Origin: Cenococcum geophilum 1.58
Lineage: Eukaryota > Ascomycota > Dothideomycetes > Gloniales > Gloniaceae
DNA length: 64,000 nucleotides
Reading direction: 5' to 3'
Assembly: GCA_001692895.1 (NCBI GenBank)
Contig: KV748246.1
Coordinates: 263,106 to 327,105, forward strand
A model generated the notes under the pieces. That model saw only the letters and a program-made list of their open reading frames with translations, did no database searches and was not told the DNA's origin. Made by a program: the position numbers and the translations under genes. Positions within the stretch are counted from its first letter, which is position 1. Every line of letters starts with the position of its first letter. Below, piece after piece: positions 1 to 8,850 of the stretch.

Positions 1-780
1 GCTTAGCTGCGGAAGAAGAAGGAGCGTTAAGTATAATAAGTAACAATATTAACTAAATTAATTAGACGGATATTATACCTCTAGTAAATAACTTAGAGAT
101 ACTAGGTATCTTCGAGGGCGAAGATAAAAAGAAGGGAGATAATATTACAGATACTTTAAATACAATTTTATAACCACTTAAAGAAGAGTTAGAAGAAGCT
201 AGTTGGTTAATAAGAGTATAGTTTAGGATAGAGCCGGTAGAACTATATAATAAGGAATAGTAACCAAGGTTATATAATAAGCTCTGTAAGCTCTATAAGA
301 TCTATAAAAAACGTCTTACGTACCTTATATACCTCACGTACCTTACGTATAAGAAGGATTTCTTAGGAGTATAGTTGTATATTTAAGGACCCTTAGTCCC
401 TACCTAGATAGTTCCTTCTTTATAGTAATTCTTAGAATATAATTAGAGTTAATCTATTAGGCAACCACTCCACTAGTTATTATTACGTTGTTAACTTCCT
501 GCTTTACCTATATACCTAGCCTATTAATAAGTCTACCATAGTTCTTACTACAAGGCTCTATTATAGTAACGTAATGTTATAGAATAAGGGCAGTGGTTAT
601 AAAGCGTATGTATTTAAGGAGTTTATAAGACATTACGCGATCAATCGTAAGGGTTAAGGGCGTAAGGAGGTAATATACCTACGCGTAGCTAATATAAGCT
701 ATACGCGAGGTATATATAAGAGCACGGGGCTCTCCTATAGAGGCCCCTACGGTAGGGTTCTGTAATAAATAAATAAATAA
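1..780. other. Unassigned AT-rich stretch upstream of the helicase relic
   Basis: No gene could be identified here. Fragmentary plus-strand frames run through parts of it (for example near 60-330 and 560-720), so it may hold the amino-terminal part of the helicase relic that follows, or another decayed element. CpA steps are rare and TpA steps common, as in most of the window. The left edge of the window cuts the feature. Confidence 0.3.
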
Positions 781-2070
781 GTATATTAGCGAACGCTTCT
801 TTACCTGCTCTAGGCTATAGCGCTATAGTTCTATATATATAAATCCCTTCTAGGCAGCTTAATATATACCAGTAACTATATTTATTAATACTTTAAGATA
901 TTTAGTTAGCCCTTAACTAGTAGAGCCTAGTTAGCATAATTAGAGGTCCTAACCTCCGCTAAAATACTTAATATCCCTAATAAGGGCTAGAATATTATTA
1001 GCGAAAACGGAGATATTCTACTATAAGTTAATAAGATCTTAGGTTTGTCTAGCTTAATAGAGGAGTATCTAAGCTCTTAGTATAATCTTTTAAGAGAAGA
1101 CACGATTAAACCGTTAAAAGAGGTAGTAGGTTAAATTAGAGTAGACCCTTTTAGTTTACTAGAATCTAGATATAGTAATAGAATCGGTATATATAAATAG
1201 GTAAGCATACTATAATTTTAAAGTAGTTATCCCCTAATATCTGTAAGGCCTATATTAGCTTAGTAATATTTTTACCTTAAGGGCTAGTAATCCGCGTAGC
1301 GTTCTTACTTAGGAGAGTAGGGAAGATAATCTATTAGGATTAGCTAAAAAGACTAGTTACTAGGTCTCTAGTTACTTTAACTCCTAAGACTAATATTTTT
1401 TAAATATAATATATACTCGCAATAGCGGCAGTAAGACTATTAGCCGTATTAGAACAGAATTCTCTAGAGGTTAACTTATTCTTTAAGACCTAAAGAAATT
1501 AAGATTAACTTATCTATATTATAGACGATGGTTAAGGAATAAACTAGATTTTATAAAGTTAGTTACTATACTATATTAGCATTACAAAAGCTAATAAGAA
1601 AGCCGTAAGTGTGCAATATTTTCTAAATAAGAAGATATCTAACTATTAATAGATTCCCGTTATTAGAATACCTTATTTAAGTTTAATAAAATATTAAAGC
1701 ACTATAATATGTTATAAATAAGCCTTATACATATCTTAGCATAATTATAGCTATTGAGGACGCTTCCTTATTTAAGAATGTTTATATTCTTAAAGACTAG
1801 CCAGATATAACTACTATAGGGCTTAAAGCTACCACGCTGAAATAAGTTCTTATAAAGCGTTTTGTAATAATTTAAGGACCTCTAAGCACTAGAAAAACGT
1901 GGCTTTAAAGGCGTTGCTTAGCAATATAACAATAGGAGATCTCCCCGTTATTGTTATATATTATACAAACTATGCACTAAACTAGTTATCTAGGTATATT
2001 GCTTAAAATAACTGTCTTAATACTATCGCTTATACGATAGACGATATTATACTATATTAGGCGCCAGGGC
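780..2070 (+). pseudogene. Decayed Upf1/ZNFX1-like superfamily 1 helicase (5' part)
   Basis: Pieces of plus-strand translation resemble fungal NFX1-type zinc-finger/helicase proteins, relatives of ZNFX1, S. pombe Hrr1 and Neurospora SAD-3. These are ATP-dependent RNA helicases linked to RNA silencing. In order I see a segment reading YINPF..A.YIPVTIFINTLRYLV near 840-905, a region equivalent to ILAI.A.RPLA.LEQN..EVNLFF near 1420-1480, a KDWPDITT-like stretch near 1795-1830, a Walker A region reading GPLSTRKTW near 1875-1900 (family consensus GPPGTGKT), and a Q-T-x-H-x-x-x-S-YLG stretch near 1965-1995 that matches the family's QTNHALDQLL. Walker A has lost its GxGKT glycines. Matches switch frame and are crossed by many TAG/TAA stops, as expected after RIP. 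The later helicase motifs (DEAD-like box, motifs III-VI) are missing, because the match ends just before a minisatellite. This is clearly a dead copy. Whether an intact parent exists elsewhere cannot be seen. Confidence 0.65.
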
Positions 2071-2105
2071 CATAGGGGTAAAAAGAAAAGGAAGCGTTAG
2101 GGCTC

Positions 2106-2455
2106 CCTTTTTTTATATCTTATATTTTATATTTTTATATTATCTTATATTGTCCTACTATTGTTCTACTATTATCCTATTATTGTGTTATATTGTTCTA
2201 TATTATCCTACTATTATCCCGCCATTATATTATATTGTTCTACTATTATCCTGCTATTATGCTATATTATCCTATCATTATCCTACCATTATATTATATT
2301 ATCCTATTATTATCCTACTATTATATTATATTGTCCTATCATTGTCCTACCATTATATTATATTTTCTTACTATTATCCTACTATTATGTTATATTGTCC
2401 TATTATTATTTTATATTATCCTACTATTGTCTTAGTACTGCTATATACTTTTTAC
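2106..2455. repeat. AT-rich minisatellite, 32-bp unit
   Basis: An imperfect tandem array built on TATTATCCTAC/TATTATATTATATT. The motif NNCATTATATTATATT recurs at 2221, 2253, 2285, 2317, 2349 and 2381, a strict 32-bp period, with 10-11-bp slips at both ends that equal one TATTATCCTAC sub-unit. Since 32 is not a multiple of 3, overlapping low-complexity hydrophobic frames appear in all three phases. None of these is a gene. Confidence 0.85.
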
Positions 2456-2714
2456 TGTTTACTAAGATTGTAGTTATAGGTATTTGTCGGCTAGGATCTA
2501 GGTAGTAACTTTTAGTAGTAATTTTACTGCCCGAATCTCTTATTAAGTTTTATTCTGCTAATATAAAATTAGTGGCTTAGAGCTTGTTTTTAGTATTATA
2601 GATCTAGATTTTAGAGCCGTAGATCAATTAATTAGCGTAGAGCCGTTATATTATAGTAAAGCTATATCTAAGCAATCTATATTATAATTCTTAGCATAGT
2701 GCTATATATAGAAA

Positions 2715-2890
2715 TATTTAATCGTAAGATTTAGGAAGGTATTTATATTTTAATTAAATTTATAAGGCTATAACTAAGGGCCTTTATAGGCAGTGGTATA
2801 GTAAGTTCTATAATTGCTTTAATTTAGGATTACTCGGTCACTGTAGGAAAGTTATAATACTTAGCGTAGTATTAAACTTAAGGTGCCTCT
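2715..2890 (+). repeat. Diverged direct repeat, copy A, with box-A-like word
   Basis: The opening (about 40 bp with GATTTAGGAAGG and TAATTAAATTTATAA) matches 3275-3320. Further in, GGCAGTGGTATAG is followed by TTGCTTTAATTTAG, again paralleled in the second copy. GGCAGTGGTA resembles the A box of a tRNA-type pol III promoter, so a SINE relic is possible. No B box was found downstream. Confidence 0.4.
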
Positions 2891-3274
2891 ACTATTGCGG
2901 TGATAGAGATACCCTAAATTTCTAACAATTAAGATTTTGGACTATAGCAGATTAACTACTTACTAAAATATAAAATATAAAATTAAGTTAATCCTTCTAT
3001 AAGGCTTTAGATGAGCTTTAAGCTTCTGATTTAAACTAACACTAAGACCTTAGTTTAGATTCTATATACGGTATAGCTTACAAATTTAATATACTTGCTA
3101 ATCTAAAGGAGCTTTTAGATTAAAAAGTCGCTAGATTAACTAAACAATTGCATTAGAATTAGATTTAAGCTTTAGATTAGATATATTCTAAAGCCTTTAA
3201 ATTTAATCTAAAGTCGCCACTAAATATTCCCTAAGATTTAATATAGGGATCTCTCTTTAAGGATCTAGTTTAAT

Positions 3275-3480
3275 TATAAGGTTTAGGAAGGGGTTATAAT
3301 TTAGTTAAATTTATAAAATCATATTCTAAAGTCCTTGTGGCGTAGTGATATAGTACGTTTTACCTCTTGCTTTAATTTAGAGCTAGCCCAATATAATTAA
3401 AACTCGGCGTGGAAGAGCCAATATGCTTAGTATATAGTGCTAAGATTTTGTTAAATATATAACTTTAGGCGTTATAAGAT
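3275..3480 (+). repeat. Diverged direct repeat, copy B, with box-A-like word
   Basis: Second copy of the 2715-2890 unit. GTGGCGTAGTGATATAG near 3341 fits the tRNA A-box consensus TRGCNNAGTNGG closely, followed by CTTGCTTTAATTTAGAG as in copy A. It may be a tRNA-derived SINE head whose body has decayed. The similarity is patchy, so this stays tentative. Confidence 0.4.
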
Positions 3481-3559
3481 ACGTATAAAAATACAAGCTT
3501 AATTTAGAGCCTTATTAACGCCTAATTTAATAGAAAATAACCTTCTTTTTTAATATTTT

Positions 3560-3640
3560 TAATGCGTAATAAGTGGGAATCGGACCCACTACGCCTAGGA
3601 GTTAAACTCGTGACGTTTAATTGCCTAATCTAGCTAGAAG
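3560..3640 (-). pseudogene. tRNA-like relic (T arm and anticodon-type hairpin)
   Basis: On the minus strand, 3589-3573 forms a perfect T arm, GTGGG-TCCGATT-CCCAC. 3620-3602 forms a second hairpin, TTAAAC-GTCACGA-GTTTAA, with a 7-nt loop that would place CAC (valine) as the anticodon after a U33. An AGCTAGATTAGG word lies where an A box is expected. The acceptor stem does not pair and the variable region is about 12 nt, so this is a decayed tRNA or SINE head and not a working tRNA. Confidence 0.4.
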
Positions 3641-3990
3641 GCTCGGCGGCGATGCAATAGGGCTTAATGACATAATGAGGCTTAACGGCGATGTAATAAG
3701 ACTCGGCAACGTAATAAGACTTAATAATGTAATAAGGCTTAGTAATATAATAGGGCTTAACGGTAATATAATAAGACTTAGTAGTGTGATAAGACTTAAT
3801 AATATAATAAGGCTTAGCGAAATAATAAGGCTTAATGGCAATATAATAAGACTCGGTAATATAATAAGACTTAATAATATAATAAGGCTTAGTAATATAA
3901 TAAGGCTCGGCGGTAATATAATAATACTTAGTAATATAATAAAACTTAATAATATAAGAGTCTTAGTGACGTAATAAGGCTTAGGGTTAG
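3640..3990. repeat. Minisatellite, 18-bp unit with 21-bp variants
   Basis: Tandem repeats of AATATAATAAGGCTTAGT, with occasional extra triplets (GGT or GGC) that make 21-bp units. Because the unit is a multiple of three, both strands stay open: plus reads N-I-I-R-L-S and minus reads L-I-I-L-L-S over and over. These frames reflect the repeat and not a protein. The array ends in TTAGGGTTAGG at 3981-3991. Confidence 0.85.
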
Positions 3991-4844
3991 GCAATGAGGG
4001 GAAGACTTAAGGTTGCTTAGTTACTCTAATACCTAATAGCGAAATCTAATAGTATAGTACTGCTATTAAGGTGTTCTAATACGGGTAGGCTATATAAAGG
4101 TTTTATTTATAATATGTCTAATATATCCTAAAAGTCTGCTTTTTGCTTGTCTTTAAGGCTAAGTTTCTGGCCTATAATAAATTAATTATTATAGTTGGTA
4201 AAAGCACAACAAATAATAGTATGTTTTGCCCTATTATTCTTAAAACCGTTAAATATAAAGTAATAGGTGGCCTATTAACCTATATCTATTAGTGCTGGCT
4301 AATAAAGTACATTTAAAACGTACTAATATTAATAATAGCCCTTTTATTTTACAGTATAATAGGCTTAATAGTAATGGGGTTTTAGTTCTTATTATTAAGT
4401 ATATTTGTCTAACGGAGCTAGGTTTACTAATTATTCTAATTAGTATTATATTATAGGTTAATTCAATATCTTACACCTATAAAAAAAGGCAGAAGGTAGA
4501 TTAAATGGAATAATTAGGGTATGCTTTTCTTTACTATTAGGGATTTTATATAGACATTATATAGCATATAGGTAGAAGCTAGTAGTCATTAGTAGTAAAA
4601 AGTTTTTATATAGGATAGTAAGATTTTAAAAACCACTATTAATAGAAGGATCCTCTTACGTATTAATTAGGCTTTTAGAATAATAAAGATAGTAAATATA
4701 TATAATCTATTAGTAGAGAGGATATACCTTAATAGGAATTGTTTATATATATAGAAATAAGAGTTAATAGGCTAGATTACTTAATAGGTATTAAAGTAGT
4801 TAGTAGCTAGAGTAATATTAATCTAGACTAAATTTAAACTTTCT
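3991..4844. other. Unassigned AT-rich spacer
   Basis: I saw no gene, RNA or recognisable transposon in this stretch. The base composition is RIP-like throughout. Confidence 0.4.
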
Positions 4845-5403
4845 AGAATGGGCTACCTCGTGCACAGTCCTACCTTATATTACCCTACTAGCCCGCGAAG
4901 CCCTACTGCACGCGTCCACGTCGCCGCGGGTGGAAACATCATCAGGAAATCGTTCCTTTTAATGGCTAAGTGCAGAGGCGATGGTAGGGAGCCGTCGCAG
5001 CGCATGCAGCGCGCTATCGTCGCGGTTCTGTGGTGTTGAGCTCGCGACGCGTACCACCGTACAAAGCATCGCCCTCAACAACACCAGGAGCCTTACTGCC
5101 TCCGCATAAGGCTCTTGCTCTACCACCTAGGGAGGCCTATCAAGGGAAACTGGGATACGAAAACCACCCGATGTACGACTACCTGGCTCGTAGCCAGGCC
5201 CGAAACTGGCCTTATCATCTAGTCAGTCGACGTAGACGCGTCCTAGTCGTACAACAGGACACCCTTAGGCTTGCACGAGCTCTAAGGTCGCAAAGGGACG
5301 CGGCGAGGGCGTAGGGAACCCCTTTTTATAAGAACTTGTTAAGGCCCTGCCTAGAGAACTCGTTAAGGCCCCTCTACGAGGGCCTATCTGGTATCCGGTA
5401 CAC

Positions 5404-5451
5404 CCAGGTGACTTAAAAGAGGGTCTTAATAGGCGTAGTGCGCGCGACCTG
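5404..5451 (+). repeat. 48-bp direct repeat, copy 1
   Basis: Begins CCAGGTGACT, contains GGGTCTTAATAGGCGTAGTG and ends in ACCTG. The second copy is at 5581-5628 with five differences by eye. Between them lies the GCGACGCGAC array. Confidence 0.8.
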
Positions 5452-5454
5452 GAC

Positions 5455-5499
5455 GACAGCGACGCGACAGCGACGCGACGGCGACGCGACGGCGACCAG
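5455..5499 (+). repeat. Short tandem array, 11-bp unit
   Basis: About four units of RGCGACGCGAC, very GC-rich and unusual for this window. It lies between the two copies of the 48-bp direct repeat. Confidence 0.75.
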
Positions 5500-5580
5500 A
5501 CGGCTTAACGAGGTGGAAACACGGGCAAAGCTCTAGGCAGCGGAAACACAGGCCAGCTTCGACGGCTCCATAGCGCTCGA

Positions 5581-5628
5581 CCAGGTGACTCACAGGAGGG
5601 TCTTAATAGGCGTAGTGCACGCAACCTG
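5581..5628 (+). repeat. 48-bp direct repeat, copy 2
   Basis: Second copy of the unit at 5404-5451. The start points are 177 bp apart, which suggests one duplication of a segment of about 180 bp followed by drift. Confidence 0.8.
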
Positions 5629-6028
5629 CGCATATACATATAGGGGAGGCTCTAAGGAAACACAGGCCAGTCATATAAGGACTTGATAAGTTAGAGACAC
5701 AGGCCAGCTTATAAAATAGGGGGACACAAGCTTAATTAGTAGGAGAGGGCAGAGCAGGTCGCCTGGCGCGGGACCAAGCATCTACGACCCCTCCTGCAAG
5801 ACACGGTCGGCCTGTCATAAGGAGACTCTTACAGGCAACGCGAAACGGGAACCTCCCGCGGGGCGTAGTACGTAGTAGCTACTGCTGGCTCTAGGGACCT
5901 TACCCCTTAGCTAGGCTCTGACCCCTAGTGCACCTAGTAAGCAGGCAGGATCACGTCCTAGCCGGAGAGACTACTACGTAGCTCGAGAGAACGGATGCGC
6001 GTGTCGGTGTACCAATAGATAGAACTAT

Positions 6029-6090
6029 TCGCTAGGGCAGTACGACTGCTCGCCAGGGCAGTACAACTACTCGCTAGGGCAGTACGCTAG
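6029..6090 (+). repeat. Three 21-bp tandem units
   Basis: Units start at 6029, 6050 and 6071, each TCGCYAGGGCAGTACRACT plus two bases, with the last one slightly short. Differences between the units are mostly transitions. Confidence 0.8.
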
Positions 6091-6559
6091 TAAGGTACGC
6101 TTAAGGAGCAAACAGGAGTTACTTAGGCGGGGGAGGCTTTTGGCTGGGCCTTAACCGTAGATAGTACCTAAGGCTTCAACCACATTACAGGATGCAGCTA
6201 CGACGCCCTTATAGAATTACGTTAGTAGGCGCATAAGACGGGAGTTGCGACCCCTGCAAATGGCAGCCTATGCCTATACCGGCAGAAATAATAAAAAGAG
6301 GCGTAAAACTAGAGGCTATGGAAGGCTCCTAAGCCGTGCGAAAGCGTACTAACTCTAGGAGGAGACTCTTATATAGACTGCTGGGGGGCAGGCTAATACT
6401 TAGGCTAATAGCCTATTATAAGATATCCGAGAGAACTGGTGAAATTCCCTATATTATAGTTGGTAGCAGCTAACTGCTTATAGAAAGCCCTAGGCCCTCG
6501 GGCCTAGATAAATAGAAAAGCTACTAGAAAACTGGGGTAGAGGCCTAGATAAGCAGGTA

Positions 6560-7784
6560 TATCGAACTCTACTATATAACTACCTACCTTAAACCACTCT
6601 AAAAGGTCTAAATAGCCTGCCTTTAGAGTATAACAGGCGGATATAAGCAAACGGCCACAGCTCTACTTAAAAAGGAAGCTAATATTCCCCCCCTACAACT
6701 ATATATTAAAGCCGCTGCAATATAAAGGGCGTAAAAGGAACGCAACTCTAATATTACAAAGTATATTAAGACACGCCTAAATAAACTATAGAGGGACCCT
6801 AGGGCGCCTTATAGGAAAACAAACTAATAACCCTAAAGTAGGGAAGATATATTAGAGAAACAGGTAAAGAAAGCAGAAGAAGAATGGTACTGCTTTAGGG
6901 CCCAGGCCCATATAAAGGAGGAAGGGAGACGTATAAGAGGCTAGTAAGGACAACAGCAAGAGAGAAAAAGGAGCTAAAGTAGAGTATAAAAGAATGCTGG
7001 GAAACCATCTACCGCAATGCAATACTGGCTAAACTAATGCTGGAGAGGCGTATAGGAGTTAAAGGTACAGAGGCTAACTAAGGCAAGAGGAACCTAAGCC
7101 GTAGCATAGTTAACGCCATAGGGGGTAGACACCCTAGGGCTCTAAAAAGGCCTAATAAAGGCAGAAAATACAATAGCAACGCTCTTAAGAATAGGAATAA
7201 TAGGACTAAAAAACTGGCTCTACTGGGTGGGTGTCCTAGTAGGTAGCCCAAGATGCGAATATAGCTAGCTAAGATAGACACCAAAATACGTAATACTGTT
7301 ATGCCCCTTATACACTAACTAAGAAGTAATGCTCTTAGTAGCTAGTATAGAGAACTATAAGACACTGCTCTTAATATAAAAAGGCCTTAAGGCGGTTACC
7401 CAGTGGCTTATTAGCTAAAATATACTAAACCAGTTCTAGGTCGCAAAGGAAATAATAATAAAGGGCGAGGGGGCGAGCAACGGGCGCCCCCTAATAACTC
7501 TATAGTAGCAAAGTAAAGTATACAATACTAGCGCGTCCGTAGGCTAGTTACGGCAGCAGTGGTTCCTAAAAAGGTCAAAAAGTAAGGTAGTAAAAGCACT
7601 ATAGGTAACTTATAGGCGCCTTATAGGCGAGTTCTAAGAGGTAGGGAGATGGATTACGGGGTTTTCTTAAGTTAAGTCTTTCTTAAGTTGAGTTTTCTCC
7701 CTATATGTAAATAAGAAGTAGTCCGTGTAGGTCTAATAGGGATCTAAATCGGACGTTAAGTAATGAATTATTATTATTATATTA
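6560..7784 (+). mobile_element. Tad1-like LINE, 3' part (post-RT region, CCHC, 3' end)
   Basis: Plus-strand fragments match the carboxyl end of fungal Tad1-clade LINE ORF2. Near 6670-6725 a stretch reads TALLKKEANIPPLQLYIKAA (split by one frame step), the segment after the RT where the family has A-x-x-IPPL-D-LYL. Near 7250-7430 comes CEY.....TPKYVILLCPLY followed by KGLKAV.QWL, the C-x-C-x7-H-x4-C zinc motif and its downstream helix. The core RT with YADD and the endonuclease were not recognised, so the copy is 5'-truncated or rearranged. A 3' untranslated stretch of about 300 bp ends in a short (TTA)n run at 7768-7784, typical of a target-primed insertion. Many in-frame TAG/TAA codons show that it is dead. 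The minus-strand frame at 7078-7284 is a shadow. Confidence 0.65.
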
Positions 7785-8252
7785 CCCTACTAAAATACTT
7801 ATACTTAAGAACTACTATAGTTATTTATATAAAAAATTTAATATAGCTTATTAAATAGTAATTTAAGCTTTTTATAAAATAAAAATTCTTTATTTTAAAG
7901 TTATTTATATATAGTTTTATTTTATATTTTATATTAAAATATAGTTTTAAAATACTTATAGTATTACAGCGCTGGTGGAAACTAGTAAATATTAGTGGAT
8001 TATAGCGGATAATCGCAGACAGTTTTAGATAGTTTTAAATAGTTTTAGATAATTGCCGTTATATAACTAGAGGATTATATATAACGTTAAGTGGCGCCAC
8101 TTTCTTCTTTTCTTTCTTTAGCTTTAGATTCTTATTTATAAACTACCAATTATATAGGCTTACGCGTCCCTCTTTCCGTGCTTATACCTTAATTAACTAA
8201 GTCGCTAATATATAGCTTAATAATTATAATAGCTATTTATATAAAAACCAAT

Positions 8253-8447
8253 TGATAGGAATAAAGGCAAGTGGTTACTATATAAGGCAAATTGCCATTA
8301 CGGGTGGCAAGTTGCCGTCACGTGTCGCCGCGGTAGTAGCGTAGCGAGGAGCCTTAAGCTCCTCGCCCTCCCTAATATATATAAGAATAACAATTATTAT
8401 ACTATCTACGAACCGTAGCTACGTGATATCCCCTTATATAACCAACA
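8253..8447 (+). repeat. C1 5' LTR
   Basis: 195 bp, matched by 20327-20541. It holds two GGCAA(A/G)TTGCC words and ends in CCAACA. The next bases, CTAATTAGTAGTTAAC, are a plausible worn primer-binding site. Confidence 0.9.
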
Positions 8448-8850
8448 CTAATTAGTAGTTAACTTTACTATTATACTATAGAATAGCTAGGTATTCTACT
8501 AAGAAGAGATAAGCTACTATATTAGTGCTACTCGTGCTAGAGGAAGCTGTCTTTTAAGGTTAGAACTGGTCCTAAACCTTAAATAGAACTCTTCTATAAA
8601 TCTAAGGATTTAAAGGCTAGAACTGGTCCTAAGCCTTTCTAAGATTATAGATTCTTACGTCTATTACGCAGAACAATACGCTTTATAAGTCTTTGCGATT
8701 TAAGGCTAAAACTGGTCCTAAGCCCTATAACTATAAATATACGTCACGAACGCGTACTAAACAATAAACGCGTACTAAATAATAAATATACATTACGAAC
8801 GCGTACTAAATGACAATCCCTATACTAATAACACTTCCCTCCCTCTAAAA

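Larger units (their letters stand above)
2456..3559. other. AT-rich stretch with two related tRNA-like segments
   Basis: No protein-coding relic was recognised. The stretch contains a diverged direct duplication (listed separately) and many short inverted TTTAGATTAAAT-type words. The composition is strongly RIP-like. Confidence 0.4.
4845..6290. other. GC-richer, weakly RIPped patch with small repeats
   Basis: The composition changes sharply here: CpA, TpG and CpG are all common and TpA is less frequent than in the flanks. Two short plus-strand frames (4848-5039 and 5030-5314) are open, but they show no recognisable domain and are probably chance frames in unmutated DNA. The words GGAAACACAGGCCAG or ACACAGGCCAG recur near 5539, 5657 and 5692. 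The patch could be the 5' part of the LINE that follows, but I could not read an endonuclease or the core reverse transcriptase in it. Confidence 0.5.

Noticed and set aside
2106-2455. CRISPR array because of the 32-bp period
   Set aside because: Whole units repeat with no unique spacers, and the DNA is plainly eukaryotic.
2150-2505. Three overlapping plus-strand frames of 80-114 codons
   Set aside because: They are phase-shifted readings of the 32-bp minisatellite and have no non-repetitive sequence.
3981-3991. Telomere (TTAGGGTTAGG)
   Set aside because: Less than two units, and derivable from the adjacent GGCTTAG minisatellite.
3617-3994. Frames of 117 and 125 codons on opposite strands
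   Set aside because: Products of an 18-bp repeat that is stop-free in both directions; not proteins.
4848-5314. Two short plus-strand frames in the GC-rich patch as genes
   Set aside because: No domain, no promoter or intron structure visible, and open frames are expected by chance in GC-richer DNA.
7078-7284. Minus-strand 68-codon frame
   Set aside because: Opposite strand of the LINE 3' region, low-complexity leucine/phenylalanine composition.
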